DNA from: Gayadomonas joobiniege G7 | GTDB taxonomy: Bacteria > Pseudomonadota > Gammaproteobacteria > Enterobacterales > Alteromonadaceae | Assembly: GCF_000300815.1 (NCBI RefSeq) | Contig: NZ_AMRX01000007.1 | Location: 372,001 to 436,000 of the forward strand | DNA length: 64,000 nt | Direction of reading: 5' to 3' | Shown here: positions 20,041 through 30,393 of the stretch, piece by piece | Position numbering within the stretch: position 1 is the first letter of the stretch | Layout of the letters: every line of letters starts with the position of its first letter | Made by a program: the position numbers and the translations under genes | The notes under the pieces: generated by a model | Database searches by the model: none | What the model was told of the DNA's origin: nothing | Seen by the model: the letters and a program-made list of their open reading frames with translations, nothing else

Positions 20041-21671
20041 TGAGGTAGTAATAACTTGAGCGAAGCTGGCTGAATCTGAATATCCAGCTTAGCATCATCA
20101 AAAATTTCACCATCTATTTCATAATTACACTCACCATCTGCACGGATCTGAATACGCTTGGCCTGTTTATGTTTAACTTGACCCGCAAGATTTTTTTGTA
20201 GAGCACCGTTAAAAGCCATTTCAATCATACTAAAATAAGGCTGTTTAGCATCACTATCCCAAGGCACCCAAGTAATGTCTAATTCCCCATCGGTATAGTT
20301 AGGTTCGCCATTACCCAAAGCTAATAAGCTAGTAAAAGGGGCAGAGTTGGCCACAACAAAACTGGATACATCCATCTGCTGCTCTTCTTCGTCATCAAAT
20401 TTAACATACAAGGTGACTTTTTCATTGTTTGATACTGCGGTCCATAAACCCGCAATATATGCCAACTGACCCAATTCGTTTTTCTTTTCGCGGCTGGCTT
20501 CTTCAATCATAGTACGTTGAAAACCAAACCCCATTAATAACAAAATCAAATCATGATTACACTTAGCGGTGTCAATCTTGCGACATTCTCGCTGAATGAT
20601 ATATTCACATGCCGTTTCAATTGGCGTGATTTTAGACGTGAGGCCCCACAAAGAATGAGTTAAGGCGTTAGTGGTACCCAGTGGAATAATGCCCATTTCA
20701 ACTTCCCTATTGACTAATACACTAGCCACTTCGGTAACCGTACCATCTCCACCACACGCAATAATGACATCAAAGTCTTCTTTAAGTGCTCGTTCCGCCA
20801 AAACTTTTCCGCTGACCTCCTTACTGGTTTGACGAACATCTAAAAAGAAATAGGGTCGCAGCGCAGCGTAAATCTCAGCTTCATTTTGCGCCCACTTTCC
20901 CCCACCGGACACCGGATTTACAATTAAACAAGCACGGTCAGAGAGCTTTAACAAACCTTTCTTTTTATACCTGAGCAAACGTTTTGTTTGGCTTCGGTTT
21001 AATCTAGCAGTCGAACGAATGCCGCTAATTTTGTCCATGGTTTTTTCCAGCGACCAATCTGGGTGTAGTGCCATTAAATATGCAGCTACCATAAATACTG
21101 AGCGCCCGCGTCCTAAAGCACAATGAACCACAACCGCATTTTTTGAACTTTGGTGAGCATGTAACCAGTTCAACCCTTGTTTTAACTGGCTACGATCAGG
21201 TGTTGAATGATCGAGAACAGGCAGGTTTAAATAATCAATCGCTGCGTCGGGATCTTCATCAATCAGTGCAATATCTAACGCATTGAACTCTGCGGTCACA
21301 TCTAATACCGCATTAATATTTTTTGCCCGTAACATTTCGCTATCAGACGGTAACAAACGCCGCGCTAAATATAAATTCGGTTCAATCTCTTGCAATGCGG
21401 GCACAGGGTCATAATAGCGTTCAATGAAATTATAAAAACGAATACACAATAAAAATGGCAAGAACAGCCAGCGTATCAGTGTCGGGATTCGCCCACTTTG
21501 TTTTTTCCTAAAAATTTGTGGTCGATTTGCTGTATAAGCGATAGCAACCGCCAAAAAGTTAAAGCCGAACCAACCAGCGAGAAAAACAATCAAAGAATTA
21601 TTAGCAAAACATACAGCAACAACCAATAACACAATGGCAATAATATAATAATAAATCGAAATCCACGACAT
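20031..21671 (-). CDS. Fusion: membrane-anchored dual-specificity phosphatase and diacylglycerol kinase-family lipid kinase
   Basis: 546 residues in three parts. Residues 1-85 hold hydrophobic segments (two near the N-terminus, a third around 68-80). Residues about 95-235 form a tyrosine/dual-specificity phosphatase with the C-x5-R signature HCALGRGRS (Cys184, Arg190) and a candidate general acid Asp154. Residues about 246-546 form a DAGK/YegS-like lipid kinase with VNPVSGGGK, the ATP loop GGDGT (307-311), [11 protein letters not shown] and the C-terminal NYEIDGE. Both active sites look intact. A protein joining lipid or phosphoinositide-type dephosphorylation with lipid phosphorylation suggests a membrane-lipid role. 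Such fusions occur in marine gammaproteobacteria, but I cannot name a characterised one. Stand-alone, divergent from nothing close. Confidence 0.85.
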   Translation of the reverse strand: MSWISIYYYIIAIVLLVVAVCFANNSLIVFLAGWFGFNFLAVAIAYTANRPQIFRKKQSGRIPTLIRWLFLPFLLCIRFYNFIERYYDPVPALQEIEPNLYLARRLLPSDSEMLRAKNINAVLDVTAEFNALDIALIDEDPDAAIDYLNLPVLDHSTPDRSQLKQGLNWLHAHQSSKNAVVVHCALGRGRSVFMVAAYLMALHPDWSLEKTMDKISGIRSTARLNRSQTKRLLRYKKKGLLKLSDRACLIVNPVSGGGKWAQNEAEIYAALRPYFFLDVRQTSKEVSGKVLAERALKEDFDVIIACGGDGTVTEVASVLVNREVEMGIIPLGTTNALTHSLWGLTSKITPIETACEYIIQRECRKIDTAKCNHDLILLLMGFGFQRTMIEEASREKKNELGQLAYIAGLWTAVSNNEKVTLYVKFDDEEEQQMDVSSFVVANSAPFTSLLALGNGEPNYTDGELDITWVPWDSDAKQPYFSMIEMAFNGALQKNLAGQVKHKQAKRIQIRADGECNYEIDGEIFDDAKLDIQIQPASLKLLLPHQQ

Positions 21672-21696
21672 ACGAGTATCCTTTTATAACGTGTTA

Positions 21697-22170
21697 TTAA
21701 TGCGCTCTTAATTCACTGATGGACTGATCCAAATCCATCTGTAACCAAGCTAATTGATCTGACAAACCACGACGATTTAAATTACTTGATATTTTTTGCA
21801 ACTTTTTTTTAAGCGCAAATAATGCATATTTTTCATTTTTAATAATCGCTGTCAAAGCCTCCGATGTTTGCCCCTTATCTAAGTAATTTGTAATTATTGC
21901 CAGATTGTCAGAGTAATTTTTACAAAGTTCGCCTTTAATCGAAAAGTGTTTTCGCTCGGCATCTTTGACATACTGACTGCAATAACCTGCTATGTTTTGG
22001 TACCTCCGATAGATCCGATTTAATGCATTTAGCTGACGGTATTGGGCAAATTTATCTTGCACCGACGCGTAAAAATGCATAGCCTCCAGAGAAATGCAGG
22101 AAATTTCGCAAATCACTAATTTTTCTTGATTTAATGTGATATTAGGCACAATATATTGATCTGAAATCAT
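21697..22170 (-). CDS. Unknown helical protein
   Basis: 157 residues; I do not recognise a family. It is predicted almost all-helical with a basic, Leu/Lys-rich middle (RIYRRYQN, FALKKKLQKISSNLNRRG) and an acidic C-terminal helix (LQMDLDQSISEL). It has no signal peptide or membrane helix. A four-helix or ferritin-like bundle is possible but speculative. The ATG at 22170 has GGAGA close upstream; an in-frame ATG at 22182 lacks an SD. It lies 25 bases upstream of the phosphatase-kinase fusion in the same direction and divergent from the VpsR-like regulator, so cotranscription with the fusion is likely. Confidence 0.65.
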   Translation of the reverse strand: MISDQYIVPNITLNQEKLVICEISCISLEAMHFYASVQDKFAQYRQLNALNRIYRRYQNIAGYCSQYVKDAERKHFSIKGELCKNYSDNLAIITNYLDKGQTSEALTAIIKNEKYALFALKKKLQKISSNLNRRGLSDQLAWLQMDLDQSISELRAH

Positions 22171-22386
22171 ACATCTCCACAATTTTTTAAGCTGTAAAAA
22201 ACGTCAATTTTGCGAATAACCAAACAAAAGTGACAATATATAAATTTAAAAGTGAACTTATCGTCCAGTCATTCTCTAAAAGTATGGCAGGACAATATTA
22301 GGAGCGCAGCTGCCAATCAAATCTTCACAAAGGCAGATGCATAGATCACACCAACTGTTATTCTTTATTAGATGAGACCCTAAAAC

Positions 22387-23724
22387 ATGGCTGTTCCAAG
22401 TATCTTAATCGTAGCGCAAGACAAAGCTTTGCAAACCCAAGCGGTCGCTATTGCACGCGCACTGGATTATCAAGTGGTTCAGGTGACAGAAAACAATGAT
22501 ATAAAGCAGCAATTATTGAGTTCTGAGATTGAACTGTGTTTGTTCGAAGTAACACCCGATACGCAGGCTGAGCTTGAAGGATTACAAAACTCGAATTTAC
22601 ACTTTTACCGAGATTTTATATTTATCAGCTCTGGCTTACCAAATCAGCCGTTGGATGAAATGATGCGGCAAGGCGCTGGTTATCATTTTAGAACACCCAT
22701 TGATATTAAGCAGATTGAAGAAGTATTGCAGGATTATTTTTTTGAGTTAACTCATAAAAAAGATGTTGTAAACAATATTCCAACCAGCGACATTGACCAA
22801 TTTGGCTTGTTAACTGGTTCATCGATGATAATGCGAAAGTTATACCGAACGATCAGACGTGTGGCTGGCAGTAACAGCAATGTGCTTATACAGGGAGAAA
22901 GTGGCTCTGGTAAAGAACTGGTTGCGCAAACCATTCATAGTCAAAGTAAACGTAACCTTCAGCCTTTTATCGCCATCAATTGTGGCGCCTTGAGTCCCGA
23001 GTTGATTGACAGTGAACTATTCGGCCATATTAAAGGGGCTTTTACCGGCGCACATAGAGACCACAAGGGGATCTTTGAGCAAGCGGAAGGCGGCACATTA
23101 TTTTTAGATGAAGTGACCGAGATGCCACTTGAGCAGCAAGTAAAGCTCCTTCGAGTGTTGGAAAGTGGTGAATATCGCCAAGTCGGGAGCCAAGTGGTAA
23201 AACATGCCAAAGTGAGAATTTTAGCCGCGACGAATAGAGATCCAATGAAAGCCATTGAAGAAGGGATATTTCGTGAGGATTTATATTTTCGCTTAGCTCA
23301 ATTCCCAATACAGGTTCCGCCGCTTCGGGCTCGCGGCAAGGATATTTGTAAACTCGCAAAACATTTTTTAGCCTACCGCTGCAATGAAGAACAAATTTTT
23401 AAATCAATCAGTGAAGCTGCGTTACAAAAAATAGCTGACTATCACTGGCCAGGTAACGTGCGAGAACTGCGTCATTCAATAGAACGTGCTTTTATATTGG
23501 CCGAAACGCTAATAGATAAAGAACATTTAACCTTTGAAACTGATACGCATAATAAAGATCATTCTGATGAGATATTGCCTAGTGGTATGTCTTTAGAAGA
23601 AATCGAAAAAGTCGCTATTCTGCAAGCCATGCATGATAATAATGGAAACAAAACCGAAGCAGCACAGCAGCTTGGTATAAGCGTAAAAACTTTGTATAAC
23701 AAATTAGAAAAGTACACTAATTAA
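22387..23724 (+). CDS. VpsR-like sigma-54-type transcriptional regulator with non-canonical receiver
   Basis: 445 residues: receiver-like domain (1-120), AAA+ domain (about 143-370) and C-terminal Fis-type HTH (NKTEAAQQLGISVKTLYNKLEK). Walker A GESGSGKE is at 170-177, Walker B GGTLFLDEV follows, and the sigma-54 contact loop GAFTGA (217-222) is intact. In the receiver the phospho-acceptor position holds Glu54 (CLFEV) rather than Asp, and the acidic pair is reduced to one Asp, so activation by a kinase is unlikely. The organisation resembles VpsR/ FleQ-group regulators. VpsR of Vibrio cholerae binds c-di-GMP to turn on polysaccharide genes; ligand use here is inference. Followed by a strong terminator. 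Confidence 0.88.
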   Translation: MAVPSILIVAQDKALQTQAVAIARALDYQVVQVTENNDIKQQLLSSEIELCLFEVTPDTQAELEGLQNSNLHFYRDFIFISSGLPNQPLDEMMRQGAGYHFRTPIDIKQIEEVLQDYFFELTHKKDVVNNIPTSDIDQFGLLTGSSMIMRKLYRTIRRVAGSNSNVLIQGESGSGKELVAQTIHSQSKRNLQPFIAINCGALSPELIDSELFGHIKGAFTGAHRDHKGIFEQAEGGTLFLDEVTEMPLEQQVKLLRVLESGEYRQVGSQVVKHAKVRILAATNRDPMKAIEEGIFREDLYFRLAQFPIQVPPLRARGKDICKLAKHFLAYRCNEEQIFKSISEAALQKIADYHWPGNVRELRHSIERAFILAETLIDKEHLTFETDTHNKDHSDEILPSGMSLEEIEKVAILQAMHDNNGNKTEAAQQLGISVKTLYNKLEKYTN

Positions 23725-23770
23725 AGAAGTTTTAGGATGAGCAATTAACTGAATATGGTTTAAATACTCA

Positions 23771-23797
23771 AAAGCCGACGCAAGCGTCGGCTTTTTT
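23771..23797. terminator. Bidirectional terminator after the VpsR-like gene
   Basis: GCCGACG-CAAG-CGTCGGC hairpin extended by A/T pairs, with a T-run on the plus strand and an A-run before it, 47 bases after the regulator stop and 17 bases before the end of the convergent lipoprotein gene. Confidence 0.88.
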
Positions 23798-23813
23798 ATT
23801 GAATCAGATCAAA

Positions 23814-24059
23814 TTAACAATCTTTATCTTTTGCATCTGCTTTTTCTTTGGCGTCTTCACACCAGTCTTCAACTTTATTCATTGCATCATTTGAGGCGTC
23901 TTTCACTTTATCGCCCATTTCTTCGGCTTTATCTTTTACACTGTCTGACCACTCCTCTGCAGTGTCTTTCGCTTCGTCTCTATCTGCTTCAGAGCAGGCC
24001 CCTAAAGTAACAGCTAATATTAAAGCACTGACTAAACCCGTTAATTTTTGATGTTTCAT
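23814..24059 (-). CDS. Small acidic helical lipoprotein
   Basis: 81 residues. Lipoprotein signal peptide with lipobox TLGAC (mature Cys about 22), then a highly charged helical stretch with repeated KDKAEE/ KDASND-type heptads and two further cysteines near the C-terminus (DWCEDAK, final Cys). The composition resembles small entericidin or YtxH-like coiled coils; I cannot assign a family. The C-terminal cysteines may form a disulfide. The ATG at 24059 is seven bases from GGAG; ATG at 24062 is four bases away and also possible. Confidence 0.72.
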   Translation of the reverse strand: MKHQKLTGLVSALILAVTLGACSEADRDEAKDTAEEWSDSVKDKAEEMGDKVKDASNDAMNKVEDWCEDAKEKADAKDKDC

Positions 24060-24241
24060 CATCGTTCTCCTTTTCAATTGAAAAAATTGGGTGTTCGGAA
24101 ATGTTATACGCGTTTTTGCAGTAAAAAGATTGCTGTAAGCATTAATTTTTTGAAGAGGATATCAATTTTTAAATTTTTCGCGTAGAAAAATGAATGATGT
24201 AAGAACTATTGATAGAAAAGATTAACTGAAGGCAAATAAAG

Positions 24242-24332
24242 TGGCGGTGAGGCAGGGATTTGAACCCTGGGTACGCTATTAACGTACGCTGGTTTTCAAG
24301 ACCAGTGCTTTCAACCACTCAGCCACCTCACC
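24242..24332 (-). tRNA. tRNA-Ser(UGA)
   Basis: 91 nt including an encoded CCA. Acceptor stem GGTGAGG/CCTCACC with discriminator G, anticodon loop CTTGAAA giving anticodon TGA, a long class II variable arm (CGTACGTTAATAGCGTAC) and a T-loop GGTTCAAATCC. The long variable arm and G discriminator are serine-tRNA features. It has its own promoter upstream (24367-24395). Confidence 0.95.
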
Positions 24333-24366
24333 GCTTTGTTGAACAGTTCCCTTGGGAACGGCGCGC

Positions 24367-24395
24367 ATATTAAGGGCTATTGTCTTGCTTGTAAA
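24367..24395 (-). promoter_or_regulatory. Sigma-70 promoter for tRNA-Ser
   Basis: On the minus strand: -35 TTTACA (24390-24395), 17-bp spacer, -10 TAATAT (24367-24372), then a GC-rich discriminator GCGCGCC, typical of stringently controlled stable RNA promoters. Start expected near 24360, leaving a roughly 28-nt leader that contains the hairpin GTTCC-CAAG-GGAAC just before the tRNA. Confidence 0.75.
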
Positions 24396-24600
24396 GCAGA
24401 AAAACGATATTTTTTTGTTTTTTTTACTGTTTGCATAAAATAACAGCAAAAAGTTTAATATTTAACCTGTTTTGAAATTTTTGCGTTGTTAAGCGGCTTG
24501 AAATTAATGCATATAAGCACAATATTGGATAATATAAATGGAACCAAAGATTATTAATTAAATCCAACAACTAGTTAGCATGACTTAACAGAGGTGAACA

Positions 24601-25269
24601 ATGGAAAATAAAACAGTTTATGTAGAGCGTGGCGAGAGTTCTGCTCTGCAAACAAATAAGGTGTTACGAAACACCTATTCTTTATTGGCAATGACGCTGG
24701 CCTTTAGCGCACTTGTTGCCGGCATTACAGGTTCAATGAATCTGCCTAGCCCTCACTGGGCAGTGTTTTTAATTGGTGCGTATGGTTTGATGTTTTTAGT
24801 TCATAAAACGGCCAACTCTGCGATGGGTTTGGTGAGTGTTTTTGCCTTTACCGGTTTTATGGGTTACACCTTAGGCCCGATGCTGTCTTATGTCGTAGCG
24901 GCTGGTGCGAGTGACCTGATAGTAATGGCATTGGGCGGGACTGCACTGACCTTTTTTGCACTATCAGCATACGTATTAACCACCAAAAAAGATATGTCGT
25001 TTTTAGGTGGCATGATGATGGCTGGTTTTGTCGTATTAATTGTTGCTATGATAGCAAACGCCTTTTTACAGATACCCGCTGTGGGTTTAGCCATTAGCGC
25101 TATGTTTATCCTGTTTTCTTCAGGCGCCATTTTGATGCAAACCAGCGAAATCGTGCGCGGCGGTGAAACTAACTATATTTTAGCCACTGTTACTTTATAT
25201 GTGTCTATCTATAACATATTCGTTAGTTTATTAAACTTGCTAATGGCATTTGCCGGTGGCGATGATTAA
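24601..25269 (+). CDS. yccA: Bax inhibitor-1/YccA family membrane protein
   Basis: 222 residues with seven hydrophobic segments. The family hallmarks are NKVLRNTYSLLAMTL near the N-terminus, TALTFFALSAY--TTKKDMSFLGGMM, and the C-terminal LYVSIYNIFVSLLNL. E. coli YccA is an FtsH substrate that modulates FtsH activity. Here ftsH is in the same window (58.3-60.2 kb). Good SD (AGAGGTG). yccA next to tus genes is the E. coli arrangement. Followed by a terminator. Confidence 0.93.
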   Translation: MENKTVYVERGESSALQTNKVLRNTYSLLAMTLAFSALVAGITGSMNLPSPHWAVFLIGAYGLMFLVHKTANSAMGLVSVFAFTGFMGYTLGPMLSYVVAAGASDLIVMALGGTALTFFALSAYVLTTKKDMSFLGGMMMAGFVVLIVAMIANAFLQIPAVGLAISAMFILFSSGAILMQTSEIVRGGETNYILATVTLYVSIYNIFVSLLNLLMAFAGGDD

Positions 25270-25288
25270 TCCAGCTTTTAATGACTTT

Positions 25289-25315
25289 AAAAGCCATGCT
25301 CAGCATGGCTTTTTT
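25289..25315 (+). terminator. Terminator between yccA and tusD
   Basis: AAAAGCCATGC-TCA-GCATGGCTTTT with a run of six T. 20 bases after the yccA stop and upstream of tusD, so tusDCBE needs read-through or a promoter in the 20 bases that follow. Confidence 0.88.
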
Positions 25316-25335
25316 GTTTATAGGCATCACCCCTT

Positions 25336-25728
25336 ATGCAAAATATTATTTTATTTGTGACCAGCTCACCCGACTCATACATGGGCAAAACCGCATATAA
25401 ACAAGCCAAAATGTTTGCCCACTCGGCTAATGAATGCAACTTACTCGCTGTGTTTTTTTATGGTGATGGTGTATTAGCTGCAAACCAACTACGGACACCA
25501 CCGGCAGATGAATTTGATGTAACGCAACATTGGCAAACCTTTAGTCAAGAATATAAAATTCCCTTAATTTTATGCTCTGCCGCTGCACAGAGAAGAGGTG
25601 TTTTAAACGCAGATGAGGCGAACTATCATGGTAAACTCGGCAACAATTTAGCGCCTGGTTTCCAAATTGGGGGTTTAGCCGAATATGTAGAGCTGCAAGC
25701 AAATGCAAACAAGGTCATTCAATACTAA
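25336..25728 (+). CDS. tusD: Sulfurtransferase complex subunit TusD
   Basis: 130 residues, DsrE-like fold. The persulfide-carrying cysteine is Cys80 in PLILCSAAAQRRGVL, equivalent to E. coli TusD Cys78. GDGV and the C-terminal GGLAEYVELQANANKVIQY are conserved. TusBCD takes sulfur from TusA and hands it to TusE and then MnmA (also in this window) for 2-thiouridine in tRNA. It overlaps tusC by 1 bp. Confidence 0.95.
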   Translation: MQNIILFVTSSPDSYMGKTAYKQAKMFAHSANECNLLAVFFYGDGVLAANQLRTPPADEFDVTQHWQTFSQEYKIPLILCSAAAQRRGVLNADEANYHGKLGNNLAPGFQIGGLAEYVELQANANKVIQY

Positions 25729-26090
25729 TGTCGTCTAATAGCCATGCAATCATTATTAACAGTGCCCCGTTTAGTCAAACAAAAGGCCAAGAAGCGCTCG
25801 AACTCGCGTTAGTTTTAGCAACCTTTGAAGAAAAAGTGGCTATATTTTTTAGTGGCCAAGGTGTTCTCCAGCTTCTGTCTGATGTTGATGGCGATAGCAT
25901 AAACGAAAAAAATTACCCACAAGGTTTTAAAGCATTAGATCTCTACGACATCGAAGAGGTGTATGTATTAGCCGAAGATCTAGCGAGCTTCAATTTAACC
26001 CAAAGTGAGTTGGCGATTAATGTTAAACTTATTTCGGCACCAGATTGGTTACCAACATTAGCTAAATTTTCTGTTCAACTTACTTTTTAA
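25728..26090 (+). CDS. tusC: Sulfurtransferase complex subunit TusC
   Basis: 120 residues, DsrF-like. Motifs SAPFSQTKGQEALELALVLATFEEKVAIFFSGQGVLQLL and YDIEEVYV are typical of TusC. It lacks a catalytic cysteine, as usual for this subunit of the TusBCD hexamer. It shares the last base of the tusD stop with its ATG. Confidence 0.93.
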   Translation: MSSNSHAIIINSAPFSQTKGQEALELALVLATFEEKVAIFFSGQGVLQLLSDVDGDSINEKNYPQGFKALDLYDIEEVYVLAEDLASFNLTQSELAINVKLISAPDWLPTLAKFSVQLTF

Positions 26091-26101
26091 CTGTGATTAA
26101 T

Positions 26102-26365
26102 ATGTATATTCAACTGAGCCGCATACCAGATCGCAACCAGCTTGTAATGCTTAATACGGCGCCTGTGACAAACGTCATACTTTTAAATGATGCCTGTTAT
26201 TTATTAACACAACTGCCAGTAACAAAGCAAAATATCGCTTGGTACGCGCTCGCTGACGAGATTAAAGGCCGTGGTTTGCTCGATTTGCTTGCTGCTAATG
26301 TCACCCTACTGAGCACCGCTGAATATGTTAAACTGCAACTTAATCATGCCATTATTCAACTTTAA
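26102..26365 (+). CDS. tusB: Sulfurtransferase complex subunit TusB
   Basis: 87 residues, DsrH-like; [11 protein letters not shown] aligns with E. coli TusB MLHTLHRSP, so I use the ATG at 26102. A GTG at 26093 would add three residues and only narrows the gap after tusC. Neither has a clear SD, consistent with coupling. Ends [25 protein letters not shown], matching the family C-terminus. Confidence 0.88.
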   Translation: MYIQLSRIPDRNQLVMLNTAPVTNVILLNDACYLLTQLPVTKQNIAWYALADEIKGRGLLDLLAANVTLLSTAEYVKLQLNHAIIQL

Positions 26366-26367
26366 TT

Positions 26368-28388
<2,021 letters not shown>

Positions 28389-28399
<11 letters not shown>

Positions 28400-29720
28400 A
28401 TCTTTGTTTATCACTCTCTTGATTAAGGCGCTCTAGATAAGCCAGCTTATCGGCTATTTTTTGCTCTAGTCCACGCCTTTGTGGGTGATAAAATTTGGTT
28501 TCTTTTAGCGCACTCGGAAAATAACATTCGCCAGCAGCAAATGCGTTCGTTTCATTATGAGCATATCTGTATTCTGCGCCATGACCAAGTGCTTTATTAA
28601 TTTTTGTTGGTGCGTTACGCAGATGATTAGGCACGTCCAAATCGTGGGTCTGTGTGGCGCATTTTAAAGCGGCTTTAAACGCGGTATAAACTGAGTTACT
28701 TTTTGCAGCACAAGCAAGATAAACAGTGGCTTGGGCGATGGCACGTTCACCTTCAGCCGGCCCGACCCGATGAAAACAATCCCATGCGTTGAGCGCAATT
28801 TGCATCGCTCTAGGATCGGCATTGCCAATATCTTCTGATGCAATTGCTAATAAACGCCGCGCGACATATAAAGGTTCAACCCCCATTACCAACATACGAG
28901 CGTACCAGTACAATGCAGCATCCGGATCAGAACCCCGCACTGATTTATGAAATGCGGATATCAGATCATAAAATTGGTCACCACCTTTATCCCCGCTAGC
29001 GACGCGGTGCGCCGCTATGGTTTGAAGGTCCTCATCCGAGACCTGTAGCTGCCCTTGCTGGTTTTCTTCGGCCAAATCCGTTAACTGCTCAACCAAATTT
29101 AATAACTGCCGGCCATCACCGCTGGCCAGGTAAATCAGCTGCTGTTGTTGGCTATCGGTTAATAATAAACGGCTACTTTCACAGCTATCTTCCACTCTGT
29201 CACGCACCGCTTGTAATAAACTTTTTAAATCAGCGTCTGAGTGTTTTTTGAGAAGATAAACACGAGCTCTAGATAACAAAGCTCGATTGAGTTCAAAACC
29301 AGGATTTTCTGTAGTCGCCCCAATAAAGATCACAGTACCATCTTCAATATATGGCAAAAATGCATCTTGCTGAGATTTGTTAAATCGATGCACTTCATCA
29401 ACAAATAATAGCGTTCGCTGCCCTTTCGCCGATGCATTCGCTTGCGCATTTTCGATCGCTTGGCGAATGTCTTTCACGCCACTATTTACCGCTGATAAAC
29501 GCTCGACAATTGCATCTGCATGAAACGCTATCACTTCCGCTAAAGTCGTTTTTCCTGTGCCTGGCGGTCCCCATAAGATTAAAGAATGAATGCGACCACT
29601 TTGAACCGCTTTATATAGAGGCTTTCCAGGCGCAAGCAAATGTTGCTGGCCAATAAACTGGGTGAGGTTTTTTGGCCGCATGCGGGCGGCCAACGGTTGG
29701 TTAATAGAGGCAAACAACAT
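28389..29720 (-). CDS. rarA: Replication-associated recombination protein RarA
   Basis: 443-residue AAA+ protein related to clamp loader subunits. Walker [10 protein letters not shown] and Walker [11 protein letters not shown], sensor 1 GATTENP and the C-terminal MgsA tetramerisation domain ([33 protein letters not shown]). It acts at stalled replication forks. Between lolA (2 bases) and crcB, the common gammaproteobacterial order ftsK-lolA-rarA-serS. Confidence 0.97.
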
Positions 29721-29722
29721 GG

Positions 29723-30373
29723 TTATTGGCGCTGATCGTCCAGCTCTACTCCATCCGGTAAGTCAAATGAAAAATAACCTGGTTGATATTGATTTGTTTG
29801 CCGTAATTCAAAGTTGCTGAACGTATAATGACTCGTTTGCATTTGCCTATCTTGCAAAACCAACTCAGCCAGTTGCTGTCCTGCAAATTGAATCTCTAAC
29901 CAAGCAATCTGACTTTGCTGATCTTGGCTGATAATTTTAAACCGCTCATCACTCATTTTTTTTACTTGGTAATTCTGCCAAGCCTGACTGGCTGGCTGTA
30001 ACAACAATAAAATAGGGTTAGCACTTAACATATAGTCATAATCATAAACGCTTGCCTGCTCAACAAAAGGGTCATAAAACCAAACATATCGGCCGTCGGA
30101 CAGCAATAAACTTTCATCTGGCTGTTCAAGATGCCAACGAAATTTGTTTGGTTGAACTATATCTAATTGACCACTGCCTTGCTGAACAACAGAGTTTTCG
30201 CTATCGACCACCTGCTGACTAAAAGTTGCGCTGAATCCTTGCAGGGCAGCAAGCTTATTAGCCAGCTGTTCGGAGACTGCCTGTGCGGAAGAAGCTGATG
30301 AGTCTTGTTGTGAATTTTGCGCTGCGACAGGCAAAACAAACAAAAGACTGAATAAAACAACAATAAATTTCAT
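29723..30373 (-). CDS. lolA: Outer-membrane lipoprotein carrier protein LolA
   Basis: Periplasmic chaperone that takes lipoproteins from LolCDE to LolB. 216 residues, with a cleavable signal peptide ([17 protein letters not shown]). Conserved [49 protein letters not shown], and the C-terminal [14 protein letters not shown]. Follows ftsK by 20 bases. Several lipoproteins of this window would depend on it. Confidence 0.95.
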   Translation of the reverse strand: MKFIVVLFSLLFVLPVAAQNSQQDSSASSAQAVSEQLANKLAALQGFSATFSQQVVDSENSVVQQGSGQLDIVQPNKFRWHLEQPDESLLLSDGRYVWFYDPFVEQASVYDYDYMLSANPILLLLQPASQAWQNYQVKKMSDERFKIISQDQQSQIAWLEIQFAGQQLAELVLQDRQMQTSHYTFSNFELRQTNQYQPGYFSFDLPDGVELDDQRQ

Positions 30374-30393
30374 TTAAATTTCCACTAAATAGT

